Shown here piece after piece: positions 1 through 12,100 of a stretch of 64,000 bases of DNA. The notes beneath the pieces were generated by a model that saw only the letters and a program-made list of their open reading frames with translations, was not told the DNA's origin and ran no database searches. A program made the translations under genes and the position numbers. Source of the DNA: Bilabrum cf. latius (taxonomy: Eukaryota; Bigyra: Bicosoecida; Bigyra; Bicosoecida); contig OZ237742.1 in NCBI GenBank assembly GCA_965178125.1, positions 558,001 through 622,000 on the forward strand, written 5' to 3'. Positions within the stretch are counted from its first letter, which is position 1, and each line of letters opens with the position of its first letter.

Positions 1-2651
1 AAAATGCCAGGGCATGTGACAACGAATCCGCCGCTTTGGAGGAAATAGGCAATCCCAAGCGACTCCCCGAGGGATACCAAGTCGAACGCGATTCGCACCG
101 GCTTGCACGCTTCCGGAAACATGCGGTTGTAGATCCTGCTGGCAGCGACGACACACCCGACAGCCACCGGGCGGCTCTCGTTGAACATTCGAGACGTGCC
201 GGGGGCGTCATCGACGATTGCCCCCGACGTGAAGGCAACCAAGTAGTCGCGTGGCAACGGATCTGTCAGCTCCAGCCCTTCTGCAGCTACCGGGCTAGTC
301 TGCTCGGAGCCGTTCCCAGCACCACCACGGCCAGCTGTGCTCGAATCTGGCTCGGCACTGCCTGCGCTCACAGCAGCTGCAGAAGACGAGGATGAGGAAG
401 TGGAAGTCACCGCGAGAGAGCGGCCATGGCCATGGCCTGCTGCTGGCGCACTCTTCGCCACCAGGGGCTGCAAGGCGTAAGGGAGGATGGAGAGGGCCCC
501 GATCTCGATGTTGCCACCCACAGGCTCCTCCGCACTGTCTCCTGCCCCGCGAGTTCGGGTCCGGGAGTCTGTGCTCCCGATACTGTCCTCGCTGAGACCC
601 AGGCCGGCGTGGTCGATTGCTAGGTGCTCGATGCCAGCCGTCAGATCTTGATCGGCGGAAACCAGGCCGCTGCCTCTAGACTGAGACGATCTCTCGCTGG
701 AAGGCTCAAGGGACAGACTGCCCATCGACTTCATTTTCCGCAGCACGCCGAGACGAACACGAACCACCACACGACTGCCGTCCCCGAGCCCGGTCGGCTG
801 GCCGTTCTCTCCGATCGAGCTTCTGGCCTGCAGAGCGCCAATGGCAGCACTCGCGGCTTTGCGCCTCGCATGACTGCTGCCACTCCCAACAGCAGCGTAG
901 GCCTGAAAGTCCTCACCTTCATCTTTGCGCCTGTAGGCAAGCACTTTGGCCTCCCAGGTGCTTGGAGGTGTGACCATCAAGATCTGCCTCCAAAGCGTTG
1001 GCCTGGGCGCTATCAGCCGTGCAATTTTCTTTTCAGACAGAGAGTGCCATGGTCCTTCTCTCGTGTCGCTTCCAGATGGGGCTGCGCCGGTTTCAGTCTG
1101 CTGCTCGTCCCCCCGGTCCTCTGCAGCATCGACGATAAGGCTACCAAGCATTCGGTCCATCGCGCCGCTGCCGGGCACGCAGTGCTGAAAGCCAGCGACG
1201 TGATTCCTCATTCTTGCACCGAGTGACTAGGCGTCAGGTGATTGCCACGCATTGCGATTCTGTGAAAGCTAAGCGCGGTTCCACCGCTCCGCCAGTGCGT
1301 GCTCTTCTGTTCCCCGGTGCAGGCCAAAGGCAGCCCGCAGGTCCTCAAGCAGCGATCCGATGCGGTGCAGCTGCAGCTGCTAGAAGGGCCACCAGCCGTC
1401 CTTTTCCCGCTGGAAAGAATCGATCGAGTCGTCCTGGCGTCTTGTCTCCAGGAGGCCGTGCAGCGTCGATGTCTTGACATGGTGCCCCCGACGAGCCCGC
1501 CCGGCACCACGCCGAACTGACCGCCTACCGTCACCGCCTTCGTCAACTGAGTCACTGTCGGAGTCACTGTGCTCGCTTGTATCGTCCTATTCATCATCAT
1601 CTTCATCCTCGTCCTCATCCTCGTCCTCGTCCTCATCAACCCCCCGCATGGCAGGCTGGCCACGAGATCCCCGCCCACTCCCCCGCCCTCGCCCTCGCTC
1701 TCTCTCTCGTCTGGTGGACCCAGTCGTCTCCTAGCCCCGGCGAGAGCCGCGGTGCCTTCGACGGTTGGACGCCGTGCGAGGTTTTGGGTGGGGCGAGCTC
1801 GATTCCGAATCGGTCGACGCGTCCTCACCACCATGCGATGCAGCTGCCGTCCCTGTGTGTCGCCTGCTGTTGGTCGCATGCAGTGGCATCCCCATCAGAT
1901 GCAGAGGGTCATTCTTGTCCCCCAAAGCGCCCACAATGCGGCGATCCGCATCCATGGCAGCATCCGCGGGTAGGCCGAGCGTGGTGCGCATCGATGCTGC
2001 GTCGGACGATGTGCGGGTGGTGATCGCGCCACTGCCAGGCTGAGGCTGGCTGCCCCAGCGAGCCGACTGACCTAGCACGATCGACTGTCGCTTAATGAGC
2101 AGCACGTGCTTGGACAGCATGGAAAATCTGCTATCATCAGACAGGCCCCCGAGAGCGTCCACGGCGGGCGCCTCACCGCCCTGCTTCGCCGCGCTGCCAT
2201 TGCTAGCAGCAGCACGCTCGTCATGCTTGCTGCTGCCGGTCTGGGCAGGCGCGGCGAGGCCATCATGTCGAACGTGCACCAGAGACAGGGGAGTAGATGT
2301 ATCTAAAAGTGATTTTGCGAGCATGTAGGGAGCCCATACGCGTTTCCCGCTTGACTCTTGAGTTGGACGCCACACGACCAATGTGGGAGGCAGATCTTGC
2401 GCTGGTGGTGGGCTCTCAGCGTCCGCAGGCTCTTGCAGCGTTGTCTAATCCTACATCTATTCATTTTGACCAGAACTATCGGCGTTTGCAACGCTAGCAT
2501 CTGCCCTGTTGGCTTCATCGACTGCTGTCGGCTGTGTAATTTCCCGACCACTCTGCTGCAAGGCGCGGTGGTTTTCGGAGGTATTCTCGCCGCTCTATTG
2601 TGAGCCAACCTCTAACACGTTTGGTGCCATTTCACCCTCTTGGGTAGACAT
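1..2651 (-). CDS. Large protein of unknown function, C-terminus cut by window edge
   Basis: I do not recognise this gene. A single minus-strand frame is free of TAA and TGA from the ATG at 2651 down to base 1, giving at least 883 residues; about nine in-frame TAG codons (for example at 1731-1733) must be sense. The first ~200 residues are polar and Gln/Ala/Asp rich. A strongly acidic run of Asp/Glu codons, a simple GAG/GAC repeat, lies near 1600-1640. The C-terminal part visible (about 1-280) looks globular. A short stretch near residues 530-560 ends in a basic/alanine helix loosely like the end of a double-stranded-RNA-binding domain, which is too weak to name. A CGCAG splice acceptor sits just upstream of the ATG (about 2654-2660), so a 5' exon may exist. 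It is divergent from the sialidase-like gene. Confidence 0.75.
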
Positions 2652-3143
2652 TCCTGCGAAACAGAATGATTTGAAGCAGAATCCGAATCGCACGGTGCCA
2701 TGCACCGGTAGATCTGGCTACCTGGCGGTAACACATGCGACAAATCAAGTATGTAAGATAAACGTGCTTGGAATTGATTCACGCACACTTGGGTGCCACA
2801 CTTAATCAGAAACGTGCTGCAGAATGATGGACCCCCCCCGCAAATCTAATCTTCAAGCAACAGCAAAGGTTCGAATCTCACTGTTTATCGACAAACAGCG
2901 CCTAGAATTCAATCACAGTGATTGCCTCTGCGTGATGATTTGTCCGGTGGATAAAGGCTAGGCCAATTTGACGGTGCACGCGAGAGACCATGCACGATCG
3001 CATCAATGCGCGGCGCCGCCCCGGGCCAGACGGTGCGCTGCTGGTCGCAACAGACTTGATGCAACTTCTTGTTACTTCGATTGGCCTGCTGAGGTCTTCA
3101 CAAGGTTGTGCAATCTATCAGAGAAATATTTGCTGTCTCTTTG
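2652..3143. other. Divergent intergenic region
   Basis: This 492-nt gap lies between two divergently transcribed genes and presumably holds both promoters and a possible 5' exon of the left gene. I see no convincing ORF, RNA gene or repeat in it. Confidence 0.5.
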
Positions 3144-4682
3144 ATGCGCCCTTCAAGGGCACCCCTGGTGATTTAGGCTGTGGCTGTGATCACGTTTGCA
3201 TCCTCCGAGACACTTGCCAACCTGCCTGATAGTACACTGGCTATCACTGAAGTAGTGTACTCACAAGAAACTTAGTATTTGTTTGTGGGAACTCCATCCA
3301 TTACACGACTTCAGAACGGGACTTTGCTGGCATCCTACAACTATTTCAGCGGTGGGCCATCGCCAGAATGCAAACCTGGTCCTGAAGAAGCGCGATCGAA
3401 TGTCTCGGTCTGGGCGGTTGCGGATGAAATAAGCGCCTTAGCAACAGTGAGAGGGTACCCTAGTGATACTACATACGTCGTGGCCTCCCACGATGACGGG
3501 CAGTCCTGGAGCAGCGGTCCGGTGACCACGATACACCCCATCCATTTCACGACGATCCAGCAGCTTCCAGCCTTAACATCGACATCGTCTGGCGTGGCAG
3601 CTGGACCCCCCCTCGCAGCAGTGGGGACGACTCCTGGTGGAATCCGAGTTGCCCTGTCATACGACGGAGGCATGCAGTGGCAGTCGCAGCTCGTTGTAAA
3701 TGGCACATTTGACTCGGGCGCGACCCCAATCGTGGTGCACGGCGGGTACATGTACCGCGCCGTCGAGGCCAAAGTCGGCAAGGGTGGTTGGCCCGTGGAG
3801 TACCAGGCAGTGATGCTCCGCGGCCGCATCGAGGGCGGCTCCTACGACTCGCTGCTGACGCCGTCCAATTGGGTGGCCACGCCGCCCCTGCAGTTCCAGT
3901 ACCCGGCTTGGATCCCGCCGGCATGGAGACAGGTGGAGTGGTCTAAGCCAGGATATTTAGAGGGCAATGCTGTGGTGGGACCGGACGGCGTGACCATGTA
4001 CAACTTCTTGCGTGTGAACTCGCTGCCGTACGCCAACAAGGGCATCCTACTCAAGTACACGCCCCCGGCCTCGGACACCGACGCGTCTGCGTCTGCGTCG
4101 GGCGGGGGCGCGCTGTCATTCGATCGCGCGGTGGAGTTCCCCGGTGGCATGAGCAAGTTCAGCATCCGTCGGCTGGAGGGCCTGGCGCCGGGGGGCGGCC
4201 CGCTGTACGTGGTGCTGTCGAACAATGTGACGGACGTGGACTGTCCCAGCATGCGGGATGTGCTGACCGTGAGCACCAGCACTGATCTGGTGCAGTGGGA
4301 GGTGCACGGGGTGGTGCTGCATGATGACACGGGCTTGTCTCAGCAGGACGCGCATCGGTATGCGGGCTTCCACTATGTGGACGTGGTGGCAGAGGTGGTC
4401 GGGAGCTAGCAGCCCGATGCCAGTGCTATGAAAGGGCCGGTGTCGGAGGGCCATCAGCTGCGGGGCGGGGGCTCTGTGCGGACGTCTGTGGTGGAGCTGT
4501 CGTTCGTGGTGCGCACGGCGTACCGTGGCGCAGTGTCGTACCACAACTCGAATCGTATGACGTTCAAGAAGGTGAGGCTGGAGGTGACAACTGATGACGT
4601 CGAGAGCATCGTCAAGGTGAACTTCTCGAACGTTCGTTGTCCAGTGCTTGGCAACGGCCGCAATTCTAAGTTTCTTTGCTGA
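3144..4682 (+). CDS. Secreted sialidase-like (BNR/Asp-box) protein
   Basis: The protein has 512 residues and is probably secreted. The start at 3144 gives a short basic N-terminus followed by a hydrophobic signal-like segment that reads through a TAG at 3174. Two Asp-boxes of the S-x-D-x-G-x-x-W type are visible (SHDDGQSW near residue 115, SYDGGMQW near 173), typical of six-bladed sialidase/BNR propellers. The C-terminus carries an 'RTAYRGAVSYHNSNRMTF' blade like that closing bacterial exo-alpha-sialidase-like proteins. In-frame TAGs lie at 3174, 3273 and 4407; the stop is TGA at 4680. It has no intron. I cannot pick out a full catalytic Arg triad, so sialidase activity is inference; it may act on another glycan. 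Its close similarity in style to bacterial BNR proteins raises the possibility of gene transfer. PDCD5 starts only 31 nt downstream. Confidence 0.82.
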
Positions 4683-4713
4683 ATTTTCTTTTCTCAAGTC
4701 TGCTTTTAGTAAA

Positions 4714-5393
4714 ATGGTATGTTTCTTTGCTGCTTGGTTCTCTGTGGGACATGAAGAGCTCGAATCTGCACTACAAGGGTCTATTTCGAATATTTCGCTT
4801 GGAATCGCAGGCATCCGCAGGAGGGTCTATAGGAGCGGCAGCTCAGCAGGCAATCGTAAGAAGGTTTTGTTGGTTCATACTTGCATCGCAGCACGTGCCG
4901 CGCTGCTACTGGTCTGTGCATTCCTGACGATGCAGTATTTACTGGTATTTGCTGTTCGCAGTAGCATGCTGGCGGGACAACTCAAGAAGAAGTCGCGGCC
5001 CAAGAAGCTAAACGAGCAGAGCAGGCAGAATCTCGACGAGTTATTCTGAAACAAGTCTTGACTGACGCTGCAAAGGCGCGAATCGCGAACATAGCGCTTG
5101 TAAAGCCAGCCAAAGCACGAGCTATTGAGGACAGGTTCATTGCCATGGCACAGCGAGGGCAAATTAAATCAAAGGTAACAGAGGAAGAGGTGAAGCGACT
5201 GCTGGAGACCCTATCGAAAGCGGATGAAACTACGAAAGTGACCGTGAGAATCGCGAAATCAAGCGGATTTGAACTGTGCTGTGCTGCCACCAAACGCTTA
5301 GGTCTTGCCTGCCACAATGTGTCAAATACGCAGATGAAGCGAAGAGTCATCGACGAAGAAGACGCTTTGGATGATGACGAGGACGACTTCTGA
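4714..5393 (+). CDS. PDCD5: PDCD5 family protein, four exons
   Basis: Small conserved nuclear/cytosolic protein of the PDCD5 (TFAR19) family, which binds DNA and is linked to apoptosis and to tubulin/chaperonin biology in animals. Proposed exons: 4714-4716, 4811-4855, 4962-5243, 5334-5393. The introns (94, 106 and 90 nt) start GTATGT, GTAAGA and GTGAGA and all end CGCAG. The core 'LTDAAKARIANIALVKP' and the KVTEEEVKRLLETL helix match the family. Splicing the last intron restores the family's terminal pattern KVTMKRRVIDEE followed by an acidic DDDEDDF tail and TGA. The first exon is only the ATG in this model; a start at 4751 continuing into the second exon is an alternative. A TAG directly follows the second acceptor (4962-4964) and could be either codon or intron. 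Confident about family, less about the N-terminus. Confidence 0.9.
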
Positions 5394-6130
5394 GTGAGGG
5401 TTGCAGCAGGGCTGATGTTCGGAAGGGCGGGGGTTGTGTCCGAGAACCGCATTGAGTGCTTCGCATCGTAGCAGCACGGCTGAAACTTGCATGATCCTAT
5501 CCTGTCATCTTGGCTCTTTGTTGGCACGACAGCTCTCTTGTTTGTAGTATCCCCTGGGCCTTTCCAGTCACTTGCTCTGCTCATCGCAACACATTCATCG
5601 TGTCCCTGTTCTTGCGGATCCAGGGTCTAGGCCTAGGGAGGAGCTCGCACGTTCCGCTCGCAAATCTCGAATTCCCCGCCCCTCTCCTCACCCGATGACC
5701 CCCTCCCCCTGCTGCTCCAAGGCAAGGCAGTCCAGCGAACCGACCTGCCTGCCATTGGGCATCCTGGGCGCGATCCCCATATTGCACAGCATGCGGCGAA
5801 CATCATGCGCATAAATTATCCAATGGCTAATGAATGCTACTTAAGCAGTACTGGCCCCACAGTATAGGCATTCAGTGCTCGCTTGAAATCTTCGCTTCAT
5901 TTGGTTCCGCAATTTCGCGGCGTCGCTGCGCTGTTTGCGACCACGTGCGATCACTCAGCAAGAAGTGTTCGGGGGTACCTCTCAAGAAAGCTCCCGGTGC
6001 CTCTCGTTGCTATCCAAGTTTATTGTCTATTTAGTGGCAAGCTGCACGGTCTTGCGCTTTGCTCTGCCACAGGAGGGCAGCATCGCCTGACAGGGCCGTT
6101 CGTCTGATTCCTCCCGTCACTGCTGGAAAG
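5394..6130. other. Intergenic region
   Basis: About 740 nt between PDCD5 and the giant receptor gene. Short ORFs here lack recognisable features. It presumably holds the PDCD5 3' end and the promoter of the receptor gene. Confidence 0.5.
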
Positions 6131-9100
6131 ATGCCGCGGGGCCTACTATGCATAACTTTCCTGTCCATTCTCCACATTCAGGCCCAAAACATACGTAAGA
6201 CGTGATTGTCGACCCCTTCTTTGCATCTATACTTTGCGCATCAGCACAATAGTTAGCCCGTATGAAAAACCACGTCTGCACGGAGCTTTGTCGTTACTGA
6301 CGCAGTATTGACGCCAAACTATTTCATATTAGACCAAGACGATGAATATTCATCTCTAGGATACAGTGTATCTGCATCAGGGGGTCAGGTTGCCCATGGC
6401 AGGCGCGGCCTGGCTTCAGCGTACTTGCTGCAGAAGCCAGACGGCAAGGATCACCGAGATCTTGAGGCTGACCCTGAGCAGCTTGGCATTGCTAGCCCGG
6501 CTGGATTAGGACAGAAGCCTGGCGTGCTTGCATCAACGCGAGGCTCACTGGCCGCTTTTGGAGCAGACCGTGGTGTTGCCGTCGTGCAGGCCCGCGATGC
6601 GTCGTGCAGCAGCGAGGCGAGTTGTTGGCTTTCAAGGGGGCTGCTGAACAAAACCGACTTAGCTTGGAGCGTGCACCCTACCAGTGATGAGCTTAACAGC
6701 GTGGAGACCCGCGCTGTAGCGCTTGGCGATGGGATCCTAGCCATAGGACTTCTTGCAATCCACCCGGATTTCCAGTCGCAGCAGGCCGCAAGCAGCGGCT
6801 CCGACAAAGCAAAGGACGAAGATGTGTTTGTGTCTGTGTTCAAACTCATGCCAAGCATCCGATGTCCCGGGTCACCGGTCCACCCCTCCTCTGTTGACGC
6901 CAGCTTGGAGCGAACAGTCGCAGAAGCAGAACGATTCAGCGGTGCAGACAAGTGCTCTCTGCCGTTTCTAATGTCCATTGCGGACGCAGTGAAGGCAGTG
7001 GCTGACCCGATGGACCTAGATCTCACATCGGGCATGCCAGATGGCGTCAATGGCACTCTATCGGCCCAGGGCGCCGGAGCCGCCGCGGCGACGAGGCTCC
7101 GCAGCATGGCTTGGGCCAGGGTCTGGCACGGCACACGCATCGATGCATGGCCAGGTGCAGAACCCGTGCGGCGATCCGTGGAGGGCAGTGGATTCGGAGC
7201 CTCAATTGCTGTGAGGGAACACTTGGTCGCGATCGGCGCCCCTCTAGCCAACGAGGTCCACTTCCTCCGGGCTGCGCCTCACGGGGCCCTACTGCAGGAC
7301 GGCGACCCAGAGGCTGTCGTGCCCGAGCAGGAGCTTCCGTGGTACGATCCAGAGCAATCAAGCAGTGGGAACGCATCGGTTCCGTCGTCTGGGGATTCTA
7401 ATCAGCCGCACATCCCCAGGCATGTCGCTTGGAGGGGCCGGAGGTTCGGCGACGAGTGGACGCCAGCTGTGTCTCCCCTCAGGCTGACCTCTAGTACCGC
7501 ATTTGGCGGGGCTGATGGGACCATGGTCACAGGAGAGGAGAATTTTGGTGCTTCTGTGGCCCTGACCGAGCGCTATCTCGTGGTTGGCGCTCCCTTGCAT
7601 TGGGACGTGCGAACCCCTGCACCTGGCGGCAGCTGGGGTGTGGGCGGCATCAACTACGGCGCTACTTTCCTCTTTGACACGCCTTGGAGGTTCGCGAACC
7701 GCAGTAGCGACCTCCACGGGGTGCCTCTGTCCTCCTTTTTGAAGAGCCGCAACCACGTGCTGCAGGGCAAAGGCGCGTGGCTACCGGGTGGCGTATCCTC
7801 GGACAACAGCAAAGCCAGTGGCCCAGACGGCGACGAGCTCGAGCCCACGTACGTCCGCGGTCCCGGCCAGGGCTCGGCTGCTCAAGACCCTGTCCCGTTG
7901 CTGCTGGCAGGCAGCACGAGAGCACGGGAAGTGCTGGACCTACCCCTGGTTTTCATACGAAGACAGGCTGCTCCTGCCAGCGACAGCACCTGGGCCTAGG
8001 CCAATCTGACTGCACTGCCGGGGCTACCTACAGCTATACCTGGATTCATGAGCATCCCAGCAGGCTATGGCGCAAGTTGGGTGGACGCTGGAAAAACTGC
8101 AGACTCTCCACTGCCCGCAGTGTCCCTGGCAGGCGGCTCTTGGCGGGCGTGGAGCCCTCACACAGCTCTGCGGCCAGTGTGCCGAATGGCCGGTGCGTCT
8201 GTTGACGGACGCATGGGCACGGCGGTGGCAGCCGAGGACGATACGGACCCGGGGAGCCACTCGATGGGTAACACTGGCGTTGCTTGGGCCAGCCGTGTGC
8301 CCGAGCTGAGGTGGTCGGACGGGAACACCATGATTGCCATATCCGCTCCTCGCGTCAACCGCGGCATATTCGTGTCCGTGGATGACGCCACCGGAATCTG
8401 CACCATAAACCACCAGATCACTGGTTTCTCAATGGGTAGTGAACGTGATTTTGGGCTCTCCATGGCATCTGCGTCTGGCCTGACATACTTCGGGGCCCCC
8501 ACTGCACAGACCTCGCACGTGCGTCCGAACGGCAAGCCGGGCAGGCTGTACGTGATTGCTTACTGTCACCCAAACTTCCACATCCGGTGGCCGCCAGCAG
8601 TCAGTCACGTCCGTCAGTGCGACCCTTGTGCCTAGGGCAGACGGACTGGGGGTGGAATCCCAACCGGCACGGCCTCTTGCGCTCAGTGCTCAGTCGGCAC
8701 TCAAGACGGGACGAGGCCAGCAAGTGCAGCGTGGATGGGAGACGGAAGCGGATGCAGGTACAGCTGCGATCCAGGCCGGTTCGGCCCCCGCTGCGAAGAG
8801 TGCCCTGCGTACATGGACTCGGTCACCGACCTCCTCGCTGCGTCTGGCCTCCAGGAGCTGGCCCCAGTACTGCCGCCAAGGGCTAGCTGGGTCACCACCG
8901 CGGATGGAAAGTGCGGTTGGCAGTGCTGGCCCGAGTTTGAGCTCAATTTAAGCGCTTCTTCAGTCGCAGAGGCTTGCATTCGGCCTCCGCCCCCCGCTCC
9001 GGTTGATCGGTTGATTGCTATTTCTGCTGAGAGAGGTGGTAGTGTGAGGCTTGTGGTGGACATGCCAGAGTCTCCGCCCCGCGCATCCATCGTCGCATGG

Positions 9101-12100
9101 AAAGCTGAAGTAAGGGTGATCGGTGCGGCGGTTGGTTCAAGCGTGCCGCTGCCAGATGATGTGTTTCCTGGTGACGAGTTTGAGCTGCCAGGGTTCGCCC
9201 CGGACGGCGAGCCGTTCACAGGGGCGGATCAAGTCCAATATTTTACTGCTCTATCGATATCCACAGGTGGTGGGCCGCCAGTATCACCGCCCGAGAACCT
9301 GGTTGCTGTTGAGGTCCCAGGCTTGCGATCCATGGTGCAGTATAGGATCAAGCTGGCAGCTGGCAATGCGGGAGGCTATGCGGACTATGGCAGCGTGGAA
9401 TCACCGCTAGTGAACACAGAGGCGGCAGTTGCCCCTGGCCCGGCTGTCGGACTGGTGGCCAAACCGTTGTCCGGCGGGCTGTCCTCCATGTCGTTTGGGC
9501 TCGGCGAGCGGCCTGGGGGCGCACTAGTTGAACAGGTGAGAGTGTGTGTAGCTGCGGCATCGGGTGCATCCGACCCACCACTGAATGGCTCGGTGCTGTC
9601 ATGGCCTGGCGCTGAACTGGCAAGACCTGCTGGTCCTTGCGAGCGAGTCTTGATCTTTGGCAGCCGTTTGGCGCACGACTTTAACGGTCTGAGCGCCACC
9701 GAACCGCTCGCACCCGCGGTGCACCTATCGGATGAACCGATACAGTTCGAGTAGAAAACCACTGATCGGCTCGAAGTGGCTCTGCAGCTGCGTGCAACAG
9801 TGCTGCTCAGCGGGCTGGAGGCAGAGAAAGAGTATGTCGTCCGTACTATCCTCGTATCCAATGCAGGAGTGGGTACGGCATCGGAGTGGTCAGTTGCGTT
9901 CTAGTAGCCGCCAGTCACCGTTCCCACGGCAGTTCGAAATGTGTCTTGCTCGTCAGTACTGGGCGGCAGGATTCGCTTGAGCTGGAGTCCGCCGGTTGAT
10001 GACGGCGGCTTGCTGCAGCGATACTTAATTTCATATGGCGATGCCGCCGGTTGGGATGGGGATCAGTCGTCGCCGACGGTTTCGTCCTTCGGATTCGACC
10101 ACACAGTTCCCATTGATCCAGATGCCTTAGTGCATGAACTGTTCGGGGAGCATGTGGTGTCGAACCGCACGTATGCGATCCGTATCAGGGCGCAGTCAAG
10201 TGCCGGTATCGGCCCAACTGACAACGTTACGCTGGTGTGTACGCCTGGCGACATAACCCCGCCTTCAAATCCCGTGTCTGTTACCACCAGCAACCCAAGT
10301 GCCTCCACCGTGTTTGTGTCTTGGGGAAGCCCCCAGGACTTGGGCGGGGCTCCAAGAGAGGAAATGTCGTTCGTGGTGCTAGTGGGCCTGGCGCAAGAAG
10401 GAGACGGACCTGGGTTGCTGCTGCTGCCGCCTGAAGGCGATGTTGTTGGTGGCTGGGTAGCTGGGGAGACTGCCTCTCGATACATGCTAGTTAGTGGCCT
10501 CAACCACAGCACCTCTTACAGATTCGCAGTTGCAGCTGCAAACTCAGGGGGTTTGGGTCCATCATCTGAGATGTCTTTGCCTGTGTTTACTGGACCTGAA
10601 AGCGTGCCGGGGGCGCCTTCACGTCCCTTCGCTGGAAAGGTGACTGGAGGAGCCGTGTAGCTCGTGTGGGGGCTGCCCATTGAATCTGGCGGCTCGAGTC
10701 TTCTGGGTCAGGTGGTTGAAGCATCGAGTGATTCGATTCAGTGGACCACCGTCGGCCTTGTACATCCCAATGCCCAGCAAGTGGTCATTGGAAGACTAGA
10801 TGCCAGCACCCCCTACTTCTTTCGTGTCGCGGCGGTGGGCTCGTTGGGCACCGGGCCACCTTCCCAGCGCTCCCTTCGAGTTGATACGATGCCTGTGTCT
10901 CCACCCGGTCCTGCCAGGGTCCCAGATGTGGCCATCAGTTTCGAACGAGATTGTGCCGGACCTCACGTTGTTGTAATCGGTAGCGGAACTGTGCCATGCC
11001 CGCCGCGGAACCATAGCTCGCAGTCCCATGATACCGCCAACCCCTTGCGAGCTGTAGTGGTTGGTGGTGATGTCGATGCTGATGTGTTGCCGGCTTGGAT
11101 GCGAGTATCGCTTGCCTCTACGACCCCATCGGACGACACACCCTTGCCTGTACTAGCTTCAGGTACCCGCCCCGGTCCGTAGATTGCGCTTGAGATCATG
11201 GCACCTGTGGATGACGGCGGTGCGATGCCTGGGGGGGTCGCCGTGGTGGTTGCTGGTGCTCCTACTACTGTTCCCGTTGCTGGGCTCGACCCGATACAGT
11301 GCGAAGCACTGTCTCTTGCAGCGGTGAAAGTTGCTTCAATTGTGTCTGGTGAAAAGCAGGCTGCTCTTGCAAGGACGCTCTAGCCATACTTTGATGCCCA
11401 CAATGGGCAGTACTCCGCAGTTTTGATGGTGGCAGACAACGTAAGATCGTGCCCAGCGATGCTGCGGGACGCTTGCGCGGCGGAGCAGTCGTGGATCGGT
11501 GGCTCGATCATTCAGGGCAATCGGAGCGCAGGTGATGACCAGTTCGGGATGTCACCGATTCTGGGCTTGCGCATGGGAGGACTTTTGCACGGCTGGAAGT
11601 ACCGCCTGCGAGCTTCGGTTGCGTCGTCCGAAAATCAGCTTCGCACGCACCTAAGTGCTGCGGGCAATTTCTCCGAGTAGTCGCTGTCGTTCGAGGTAAC
11701 CCACGAGCTGGGCACGCAATTGCCCAGTCCTCCCGTCCCACGAGGTGTTGTGGCAAGATCGCTTGTGGGAGGTAGCATTACCATGCGCTGGCAGTGCGAC
11801 CCAGAAGCGGGGGGCGGGTCTTCCGTATCTGGATTCGTGCTGCTTGTTGCTCGATTTGATCACATGGTTGATAGCGGGGCACTGAACGATGCAGATCTGT
11901 CTGGTATGAGTGGTTCATCCGAGGAGCAGGTGAACAGCCCAAGCGTAACCATTGACAGCAGTCGTGTGAATTGGTGGGCCGCCGAACCCACGCTGCCAGG
12001 TGACTCCTCAACCGCGGACGATTTCCCGTCGTCGACTCGTCGAATGGAGCGCAGGCAAGGAGTCACAGCTGTGCGACTGTGGAAACGAGCAAACACTGGC

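Noticed and set aside
1569-2023. Plus-strand ORFs with Ser/His/Pro runs
   Set aside because: They are antisense to the acidic repeat and low-complexity region of the long minus-strand gene.
2864-2884. A GGTTCGAATC motif like a tRNA T-loop
   Set aside because: The flanking bases do not form a 5-bp T stem, and no acceptor or anticodon stem can be built around it.
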